DNA of 64,000 bases from a virus: IMG/VR virus record IMGVR_UViG_3300035158_000384, positions 31,754 through 95,753 of that record. One strand, 5' to 3'. Both the position numbers and the translations under genes were made by a program. The notes under the pieces are model-generated. The model saw only the letters and a list, made by a program, of their open reading frames with translations, did no database searches and had not been told where the DNA came from. Shown here one piece after another: positions 57,282-64,000 of the stretch. Within the stretch, counting starts at the first letter, position 1. Each line of letters begins with the position of its first letter.

Positions 57282-58691
57282 TTAGATTGCGCTTAGGGAG
57301 ATCACGTTTGCAGGGTTTGCCCCGTCAACAGGCGTTGTGACTGTCGGTTGTGTGTACACCCCGGCAATGATCAATTGCCCTGTGCTGTCCATCGTTATAA
57401 CTGCGTCCGAAGCACCCGCACCGGCGTCGATAAAGGTGGTGCCTCGAATCGATCCGTTTCCGGTGCTTTCGAAGTGCATCTTGCCGCGAGCATAATGCGC
57501 GATAAACTCCACCTCGGCGTTGTTTGTAACATGTACAGACGTGTCTGCCGTAGTCGCCGCGTTCGTCTGTCCATTCTGTCCGGCGAGCTTCCCTCTCAGA
57601 AGGTCTACAGCGTAACCCGTTCCGAGGTTGTTGAAATTCACGTTGTCGTAAACAACCATCGACCCGGAGCCGGTGTTTTCGAGTTTGATAGCAGCACCTG
57701 AACCCGAGTTGTTGACCTCACAATTGCTGATCCGCAATTGCTGGGGATTGGTTCCGGTAAACGTAAGTGTTGCATCCGCGCTGGACTGTGAAATGTCGAT
57801 GCCGAACCACGAGGAAATCTGATCCCCAACGGTGCCTGACTCGGTGTTTTCAAACGACATTTTCCCTGTCACCTTCGTCATGTAGTGCTTGCCACCATCC
57901 CACGCCTCAATAATGAGGTGAGGCTTCATAACAATGTCTTCGACGTAAACACCGGGTTTGACGATGATGCTCAAAGGGTTTGAATGCGTCGGCGAAGCGT
58001 TCCAAGCAGCGTCAATGGCATCCTGTATGGAATCGTAAGGATCACCTGCATCCTTTCCGACTACGTAGGGTGTAATGCCTGCCAGCTCGAGGTCGGCCAT
58101 CGTCGCCAGAGGGTTGTCGGTGTTCGGAGTGTGCGCACCGTTCAAAGCATCCTTCTGATCCGGCGTAACCCCAATGGAAACGCTTGGAGGTGTATGTCCC
58201 GTAATCATGTACTCGTCACCGGACGAAACACCTGCGGGGAACGGCAGAGAGGTGTTGAAAGTGAATGTGGTAGTCGTCAGTTCCCAGTCTGCGATTGTCG
58301 CGCTTACTCCCGCGGACGCTCCGGTCATCATTGTGAGCGTCAAACCATTCCAAAAGTCGGAGTCCTCTGTACGCGCCGTATCAACAACCGTCGTGGTTGA
58401 ACCACCTGTGGCTGTTCCGTGTGTAGTCGCGGGAATAGTTTGTTCGATAGCCAAAATGCCGCTGTCAATCTGAATCGACATGGTGGGGCCGATTTCAGAA
58501 TCGAAAACGTCGATAGCTTCGCTCGGAGCCAACGTGAAAGTGACAGTCTGGCCATTCACTTTTTTGTCGGTCTGCACGGTAACGCTTCGGGTGTTGCGGA
58601 TAGTCCTCAAGTTGTCAGCAGGCATGGCCCCTCCTGATAAGTCCCATGTGCGATAATCCCAAGTGTCTGTATCCCAAAAACGTACCGGCAT
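57282..58691 (-). CDS. Tail fibre with beta-helix-type C-terminal part
   Basis: 469 residues from the ATG at 58691 (GGAGGG upstream). A second in-frame ATG at 58625 has an even better SD (AGGAGGGG) and would remove the Trp/Asp-rich opening MPVRFWDTDTWDYRTWD; both forms may be made. Residues ~205-230 (DPYDSIQDAIDAAWNASP...SIIVKPGVYVEDI) are the typical entry to a right-handed beta-helix, followed by short alternating strands (ISNCEVNNSGSGAAIKLEN). Possible surface-polysaccharide binding or cleavage. Confidence 0.72.
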   Translation of the reverse strand: MPVRFWDTDTWDYRTWDLSGGAMPADNLRTIRNTRSVTVQTDKKVNGQTVTFTLAPSEAIDVFDSEIGPTMSIQIDSGILAIEQTIPATTHGTATGGSTTTVVDTARTEDSDFWNGLTLTMMTGASAGVSATIADWELTTTTFTFNTSLPFPAGVSSGDEYMITGHTPPSVSIGVTPDQKDALNGAHTPNTDNPLATMADLELAGITPYVVGKDAGDPYDSIQDAIDAAWNASPTHSNPLSIIVKPGVYVEDIVMKPHLIIEAWDGGKHYMTKVTGKMSFENTESGTVGDQISSWFGIDISQSSADATLTFTGTNPQQLRISNCEVNNSGSGAAIKLENTGSGSMVVYDNVNFNNLGTGYAVDLLRGKLAGQNGQTNAATTADTSVHVTNNAEVEFIAHYARGKMHFESTGNGSIRGTTFIDAGAGASDAVITMDSTGQLIIAGVYTQPTVTTPVDGANPANVISLSAI

Positions 58692-58730
58692 TCTGCCCTC
58701 CGTTCTTGCTACATTTATTTCTTGTTTTTG

Positions 58731-58758
58731 ATTCTACCACCGAATCGACCAAGCGCAA
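58731..58758 (-). promoter_or_regulatory. Possible extended -10 promoter upstream of the 58691 gene
   Basis: Minus strand: TTGCGC (58758-58753), 16-nt spacer, TAGAAT (58736-58731) with TGG. The -10 context GGTGGTAGAAT resembles the cassette promoters. The -35 is poor. Confidence 0.45.
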
Positions 58759-58764
58759 GCGTAT

Positions 58765-59904
58765 CTATTCGGAAACGGCTTCTTCCAGAACCTTGGTGTA
58801 CAGATCGGCAACGTCCACCCAATCATATTTACACGCCAAAGCGTGCGCTCGGTCTGTCAGAGCCTTCCTCTGCTTGCTCGACATACTCATAAGAGTAGTG
58901 ATCGCCGCCCTTATGGATTCGGGAGTGCTCTCACAAGGAATGCAAGCGTCCTCGGGACAATACCCGCCGATACCGCCTTGTCGTGTCGTGATCAACGGTG
59001 TCCGGGCGATCATGGCTTCAAGCCCCACGATCCCAAACGGCTCGTGAATTGAGGGAAACAACACAGCATCTGCGGACCTGAGCAACGCCACCTTCTCCAC
59101 GCCTTCCACAAACGGAATCTGGAATACCTCGGGACGTCTGTGCGCTGTCTGGCAAACACCCTGCCACAAATCACCTGCCTTCGCACCACCCACGAAGTGT
59201 AGTGCGGTGTCCTCGGGAAGCTCGAGATCAAACAACTTGTCCACGCCCTTTTGCGTGCTCATGCGTCCGATGTAAACGAGGTTGTGTTTGTACCCACCCG
59301 GAAATTCGTAGGGTTCCGTCGGCTGTGACCACATGTCCATGTCCAAACCGTTCGGGACGACCTTGGTTTTCTTCGAGTACTTCCCGATCATCAGGTCGCG
59401 ATAATACTCCGACGCGACAAGGAGTGTGTCACATGCGTCCATTGCCATCTGCTCAATCTGCGTCATGTAGTCGGAGAGCACTTGCACGTCCGGTCGGAGA
59501 GTACGCCTCTGCGGAGGGACGAGCTTCAGAACCTCCTCCCACCCGAAACGCACCAACTCAAAAAAAGGCACCACCGGGATGTCACGATGAAAAGCCACAC
59601 TCAGCGCCGACAGAATGACGTGGTAGTCAACAGCCACAATCAAGTCCGGTATGCCTCGCTGGTCGATAAATTTCTCGACCATGCCCACAAGCATCGTGTG
59701 AAGCTGGAAAGGTAGGTGGCCTTTGTCGGCGAACGATCCGTAAACGGCACCGATCTCCATACCCTGCCACTCGCCGCCTTCCCCGATGCAAAACACATCC
59801 ACGTCCAACCGCTCCGATAAGAGCGGCAACAAATACCTGTACTTCTCTCCTACCCCTCCCGATGGTCTCACCGGGCTGTCGGGCAGCAAGAACAAAACGC
59901 GCAT
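58765..59904 (-). CDS. GT4-type glycosyltransferase (second copy)
   Basis: The product has 379 residues with GT-B layout: N-terminal MRVLFLLPDSPVRPSGGVGEKYRYLLPLL with the donor-loop GG, central VVPNGLDMDMW and YIGRMSTQKGVDKL, and C-terminal PSIHEPFGIVGLEAMIARTPLI containing the E-x7-E motif of family GT4. It sits between a propeller-type adhesin and a fibre in the same operon, so glycosylation of a virion protein is a reasonable guess. It is only distantly similar to the copy at 16772. Confidence 0.85.
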   Translation of the reverse strand: MRVLFLLPDSPVRPSGGVGEKYRYLLPLLSERLDVDVFCIGEGGEWQGMEIGAVYGSFADKGHLPFQLHTMLVGMVEKFIDQRGIPDLIVAVDYHVILSALSVAFHRDIPVVPFFELVRFGWEEVLKLVPPQRRTLRPDVQVLSDYMTQIEQMAMDACDTLLVASEYYRDLMIGKYSKKTKVVPNGLDMDMWSQPTEPYEFPGGYKHNLVYIGRMSTQKGVDKLFDLELPEDTALHFVGGAKAGDLWQGVCQTAHRRPEVFQIPFVEGVEKVALLRSADAVLFPSIHEPFGIVGLEAMIARTPLITTRQGGIGGYCPEDACIPCESTPESIRAAITTLMSMSSKQRKALTDRAHALACKYDWVDVADLYTKVLEEAVSE

Positions 59905-59913
59905 AGGGTTCTC

Positions 59914-61878
59914 CTACGTTTGAGATTCGATGCCCCACAAATGCCAATTCGTGTACGCATCCACAGTCACACCCTGATAGATGTGATCTCCGCTGAACAA
60001 CCAAGAACCTTGCTGGTTCGGTGAGTAGTAACCGTACATACAGAACGCGAGAAACTTCTCCGTGGCTTCATTTGTGTACGCCCGCCACGATGCACCGCTT
60101 GTAAATGCCTCAAGCTGCTGCGGCGCGGTCCATGTACCTCCTGTACCGTCTGTGGACCGTGTAATGTCGCAAGTAAGGGATGTATTCCGGTAGATAAGCA
60201 ACCATTGGTCGAGCGTGCTGTCCCATGCAAGAACCGCCTCGGCTGCCAACGCCCGGTCTTTCGAGGAGATCGGGTTGCGAATCTGTGCGTTGTAGTTACC
60301 TGTGTTAATCAGAGGCCACGACCCGTCAGAATACGTCCACGTCGCACCGCCGTCATCGCTGTAATTGAACCTGATGTCCCCATCGGAGTACGGGAATGTG
60401 TAACCCGTAATCCCCCGATCAAAAGCGAACAACGCAATACCAATCTGATCCCCGTCTGTGCTCTGGAAAACGCAGACCTCTCCACCGTACATGAAATCGT
60501 CCTGCGTACAGACCTGCGACCAGTTACTCCCACCGTCGGTAGTTTTAACGAAGGCATTCTTCATGACGCCATACGCATTGCCTGTGGGCGACCCTGCGTC
60601 GGTGTAATAGGTGAATGCAGCAAAGAGATTGTTGGCGTCCACAGCCCTCAAATAGGCGATAGGTGTCGACCCATTCTGTCGGAAGCTGTTTGATACGCGA
60701 GTGTCGTAATCCGTGAACAAACCACAAGTCTCCACCGCGAAAATCTCACTCGGCGCGGTAGTGGTTATGTCCGTGGTTGAAAAGAGCCGAACGAAACAGT
60801 CTTCGCGGCACATGTGGAACAGAATGTCTGCGGTGAAATCCACCGTGCGCCCACCATATCCGGGGTTGTTCCCTCCCGCCAACCCGCCGGGTGTGGTCAG
60901 GTACATGCCAAACCTTCCGACCGTCTCGTCGTTCATGGTGTTATTGCCATACGACGTGGCCCTGTAGTTATAGGTGTTCCACCCGGAATTGGTGTCGTAG
61001 ATGCTCCATTCCCACTCGTAATCTACCAAGGCGAGGAAGAGGTCCGAGCCATCGTGATAACATGACGCACCAAAAGCACTCCCCATTAGATGACTCGGTA
61101 CCGCTTGCCATGTGTCGCCCGAATCGTCTGTATACCACGTTCCACCTGTCGTACCCGCCGCAGTTTGAGCGGTCACGATGCCACAATTGCCATCCTGCGG
61201 ATCAAACACAAGCTGGAAGTCGCAGAGCTTGTTGTTGGTGATGTCGCCACCCGTAGCCGTTGCACCTGTGTAGGGTGCGAGGTTGAAACTCTGACCACCT
61301 CCCGCTTCCGAGTTTTTGACCTCAACGACGAGCTTTGAAGTAGCTCCGCTGTTGTCCAGATACACGCTCTGAATTTGAAAATTGTACCCGTACAACTCTG
61401 AATTGTCGAACGGTACCGCTTTTGAATCATCGCCATACCCGAGCACAGGATTCGTCCCCATGCGCTCAAACACCGGACGTGAGACCGGATCGCTATCGTC
61501 GACATACTCCTGTGTCACAAGTTCGAACAGCCGACGTGTGTCCTCCGGGTCTTCTGTTATCATTAGCGCTCCACCGCTCGTTTCGGTGTTCAACGCCCCT
61601 GCGCCGAAATTGAAGCCGAACCGTGTGTAGGCGTATTCAGGAGCCTCCACCCACTCGATATTCTCAATGACAACAGACTCGTACAAGGCCCCCAAGTCCA
61701 ACCCTATACCGGGATGCTTGGCGTCCGTGTACACATAGGTGTCACCCGGATCGAGGGGTAATTCGGCAGCATCCGGTTGCGGGAGCCGTATCGTCCCGAT
61801 CCTGACAGGGTACTGCCCCAATGGAGCATTTGCGATATTAGCCTGTTTGAATATGCCCTTTTTGGCTCTCCAAGTCAT
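59914..61878 (-). CDS. Asp-box beta-propeller adhesin (sialidase-like fold)
   Basis: The product has 654 residues. At least four Asp boxes (S/T-x-D-x-G-x-T-W) are visible: YTDDSGDTW, TTDGGSNW, NYSDDGGATWTYSD and STDGTGGTW, spaced as blades of a BNR/sialidase-type propeller. The N-terminal ~200 residues (GTIRLPQPDAAELPLDPGDTYVYTDAKHPGIGL ... VYLDNSGATSKLVVEVKN) are a separate beta domain that probably attaches it. Sialidase catalytic residues (Arg triad) are not apparent, so carbohydrate binding rather than cleavage is more likely. Confidence 0.75.
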   Translation of the reverse strand: MTWRAKKGIFKQANIANAPLGQYPVRIGTIRLPQPDAAELPLDPGDTYVYTDAKHPGIGLDLGALYESVVIENIEWVEAPEYAYTRFGFNFGAGALNTETSGGALMITEDPEDTRRLFELVTQEYVDDSDPVSRPVFERMGTNPVLGYGDDSKAVPFDNSELYGYNFQIQSVYLDNSGATSKLVVEVKNSEAGGGQSFNLAPYTGATATGGDITNNKLCDFQLVFDPQDGNCGIVTAQTAAGTTGGTWYTDDSGDTWQAVPSHLMGSAFGASCYHDGSDLFLALVDYEWEWSIYDTNSGWNTYNYRATSYGNNTMNDETVGRFGMYLTTPGGLAGGNNPGYGGRTVDFTADILFHMCREDCFVRLFSTTDITTTAPSEIFAVETCGLFTDYDTRVSNSFRQNGSTPIAYLRAVDANNLFAAFTYYTDAGSPTGNAYGVMKNAFVKTTDGGSNWSQVCTQDDFMYGGEVCVFQSTDGDQIGIALFAFDRGITGYTFPYSDGDIRFNYSDDGGATWTYSDGSWPLINTGNYNAQIRNPISSKDRALAAEAVLAWDSTLDQWLLIYRNTSLTCDITRSTDGTGGTWTAPQQLEAFTSGASWRAYTNEATEKFLAFCMYGYYSPNQQGSWLFSGDHIYQGVTVDAYTNWHLWGIESQT

Positions 61879-61880
61879 GC

Positions 61881-64000
61881 TTACCTCTCTCCCACCACCT
61901 TCAGAATCTTCACGGTGGCATTTGTTGCCATCGTGTCAATCGAGATGCCGAAGAAGATCGCCTCTATGTCATCGTCATCCAACGTGCAGTCGATAGTGAG
62001 GCGTTTGAATTTGTTTGCGTCCGTGTCGGCCACGGTGAGTGTTGCAGTAGTCGCAGACGAGAAGCTGTCGTCGATGCCGTCGTCCGCAGCAACCCAAAAC
62101 GCATCGAGGTTGATCACGGTATTTCCTGAAACTCCCGTACCTTCAACCACCAGCAAGACATCGAGAGTCACGGTCTTGCCGTCCCATCCAATGCCCGATT
62201 CAAGCTGGACAGACCCTTTGGCGGTGTCTGCGGCGGTAGTAAGCTCACCCGCCTGCAACGTGTCCGAACCTGAATTGATGGTAATGTCCGAGAGTGCTGC
62301 ACCGACGCTTCCGTCGTATTCCAATTCAGCCGGACCAACTGAGTAGGGGGTCGAACCTTGAACCACAGCAATCTCGTCAAGTGCAGCCTGTGTAGTTTCA
62401 CCAGCAAGCCCTGATGTGCTGTTATCGTAATTGACGCCTGTGGCAACCGTTGTTAGGACTTTGTCGTTATTGTCGAACGTGGGAGAGTTACCAGTCAACG
62501 TGCGCCATGACACAGCGTCAATTTTGACGTCACCGGGAGCTAACAGACCCGAGGTATGAAGTGTCGAACCAAACTGGTAAGTACTGCCTGTGAAACGACA
62601 ATTCATTATCCCCGGATAACCGTCGCTCGCATAACCACCAATCGACCCATCATCCGCAGGAGGTGAAAATTCAGCGGGGTGTGCCTTGTAGTCAATATCT
62701 CCAAACCGGCACCCATCAGCGTTGTAAATCGTAACGTAACCGGACAAAGTGGATTTAACGATTGAATCCGTGACCTCCAACCGGAAACCGCCATACGGAG
62801 GTTCCTCGGAGTAAATGTGCCCGTAGTCAGGGTCTGAATGCTCCACATCACAGTTTCTAATGTTGGCAATAATCTGAGCAACTGGAAGACCGCTGGCGTT
62901 CTGTACGTTGTACAGCCCTGCAAAGGAAGCGTTGGACGCTAGGAATATACCGTTTAGATCACCGCTGGTGCTGCTGGCTGCGCGGGTAAAACGTACTACA
63001 CCCGTCACGTCAAGGACAGGTACATCAATCGACCTGTACGCTCCTCCACCTATCCCCGACAAAATGAGAACAAAGTTACTATTACTTGGGCTTCCGTTAT
63101 CACCCTCATAAATAAGTTCACCATCGATCTGCACAAAAGTCCCTAGAATAGCTTGATACTTGTACCGAGGCAAATTGACGTCGCCGGTATAAGTACCCGG
63201 TGCTATCTTATAGATAATAGGGGTATCAATGTTGCCTGCCGTAACTGCCGGTAGATCAGCTATTGCACCATTTACCGTCTGGTACGGGTTTAGAGCACTC
63301 CCGTTTCCTGTTGTGTCGTTTCCGTAGCTTGCGTCGATATGGACAATCTCCGCGTTGTTGAAAATAGCAGGAGCCCCGATTTCGTCAATGGCATCCTGCA
63401 CGTTGGTTGCTGTCAAACCGGATGTGCTGTTGTCGTATGCCACACCTGCGGCTTCGTCGATAATATACTCGTTGGATGGAGCCGCACCTGTGTAAGTCGA
63501 CGACGCATCGATCCATAAGGAGTCGATACTTGTACAAACCAGCGTGGCGTTGCGGTAGACATATGCGTTGAGCTTGCTGTCGTTTGCCGCAAACGTACCG
63601 CCACCAGCAACAGAAGCCGTGATTAACGTAGCAAACGCCTGCGTAGAAGCTGTTACTGTGGCCAGCGTTTGACCTGCGCCGATGAGGATCGCGCTATCTT
63701 CAAATTCCCAATCACAATTATTGTCCCGCATGTCAATCAGCGGTGTAGTAGCCGCTAAAAACATGAAATTCACGTTACGAAACTTAACATTGGACCCATG
63801 CCAATTGTTCGTTATAGTTCCAAAACTCAAATTAGGCTTGCCGGAATGTGTCAGTTCCCCTTCGAACAAGATGTTCGACACATCCTTGTCTGCCGTGTCA
63901 CAATTTACAGTCATATCGTCGAGAATAAGGATGCGCCCACCCTTTGACCCCAAGGCGTCGATGGCGTCGTCGAAATTGTCGTAATCCGCTCCAGCAGGAG
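61881..64000 (-). CDS. Tail fibre/tailspike with beta-helix segments, 5' end outside window
   Basis: The frame is open to the right edge (ADYDNFDDAIDALGSKGGRI...), so the true start lies beyond 64000; a TTG at 63953 is only an internal codon. At least 705 residues are visible. FDDAIDALGSKGGRILILDD and later HIDASYGNDTTGNGSALNPYQTVNGAIADL are two openings of right-handed beta-helix (pectate-lyase-like) domains. YDNSTSGLTATNVQDAIDEI and YDNSTSGLAGETTQAALDEI form a repeated linker also common in phage fibres. The C-terminal ~150 residues are a beta sandwich. Confidence 0.75.
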   Translation of the reverse strand, partial: PAGADYDNFDDAIDALGSKGGRILILDDMTVNCDTADKDVSNILFEGELTHSGKPNLSFGTITNNWHGSNVKFRNVNFMFLAATTPLIDMRDNNCDWEFEDSAILIGAGQTLATVTASTQAFATLITASVAGGGTFAANDSKLNAYVYRNATLVCTSIDSLWIDASSTYTGAAPSNEYIIDEAAGVAYDNSTSGLTATNVQDAIDEIGAPAIFNNAEIVHIDASYGNDTTGNGSALNPYQTVNGAIADLPAVTAGNIDTPIIYKIAPGTYTGDVNLPRYKYQAILGTFVQIDGELIYEGDNGSPSNSNFVLILSGIGGGAYRSIDVPVLDVTGVVRFTRAASSTSGDLNGIFLASNASFAGLYNVQNASGLPVAQIIANIRNCDVEHSDPDYGHIYSEEPPYGGFRLEVTDSIVKSTLSGYVTIYNADGCRFGDIDYKAHPAEFSPPADDGSIGGYASDGYPGIMNCRFTGSTYQFGSTLHTSGLLAPGDVKIDAVSWRTLTGNSPTFDNNDKVLTTVATGVNYDNSTSGLAGETTQAALDEIAVVQGSTPYSVGPAELEYDGSVGAALSDITINSGSDTLQAGELTTAADTAKGSVQLESGIGWDGKTVTLDVLLVVEGTGVSGNTVINLDAFWVAADDGIDDSFSSATTATLTVADTDANKFKRLTIDCTLDDDDIEAIFFGISIDTMATNATVKILKVVGER

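Noticed and set aside
1-64000. tRNA genes
   Set aside because: Looking for the T-loop pattern GGTTCRANNCC with a matching acceptor stem on both strands gave no convincing cloverleaf; a tRNAscan run would be decisive.

Overview
This window is part of a bacteriophage genome. Nearly all genes lie on the minus strand and are tightly packed with short overlaps. The core encodes a contractile-tailed (myovirus) particle whose head, neck, sheath, tube and baseplate proteins are distant relatives of the T4 set (gp21/22-like, gp23, gp13/14-like, gp18, gp19, gp26, gp53, gp27/gpD, gp5/gpV, gp25, gp6/gpJ), joined to unrelated adhesins. No terminase, portal, integrase, polymerase or tRNA gene was found, so those must lie outside the window or be unrecognisable. 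The host cannot be told from the sequence. Promoters are sigma70-like (TTGACA / TATAAT, often with an extended -10) and base composition is moderate.

Layout in the direction of minus-strand transcription, from high to low coordinates: 64000-56.5 kb adhesin block (beta-helix fibre, Asp-box propeller, a glycosyltransferase, a second fibre, a BppU-like protein) with a lipoprotein and small proteins; 55.8-45.9 kb one giant 3298-residue multidomain protein (Nudix, kinase-like and ADP-ribosyltransferase-like segments); 45.9-39.3 kb head proteins, a protease-scaffold fusion and the major capsid protein, closed by a strong terminator; 39.1-34.0 kb neck and completion proteins; 34.0-31.8 kb sheath and tube; 31.8-27.6 kb tail assembly chaperone pair, apparently joined by a ribosomal frameshift, and the tape measure; 27.6-20.8 kb baseplate; 20.7-11.8 kb distal fibres plus a second glycosyltransferase.

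From 11.8 kb to 0 is an accessory or early-type region of small genes, many with zinc-ribbon cysteines, arranged in short operons. The operons are separated by repeated terminator-promoter cassettes whose -35 box overlaps a palindrome, TTGACACAATGTCAA. The same palindrome recurs, without a promoter, between and within structural genes, suggesting a dispersed operator or 'stoperator' system. A small HTH protein (9861-10127), whose 3' end also encodes the terminator hairpin of one cassette, is a candidate regulator. Only 2559-3975 is on the plus strand (three genes), ending at a bidirectional terminator.

The most unusual element is a non-coding transcription unit at about 1996-2278 on the minus strand. 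A consensus promoter is followed by imperfect tandem repeats of about 55 nt and then a strong intrinsic terminator. The repeats vary in sequence but compensate so that each can fold as an H-type pseudoknot with an A-rich linker: four consecutive pseudoknots in one RNA. Its plan (promoter, tandem pseudoknot repeats, terminator) recalls the antitoxin RNAs of type III toxin-antitoxin systems, but no toxin gene accompanies it here.
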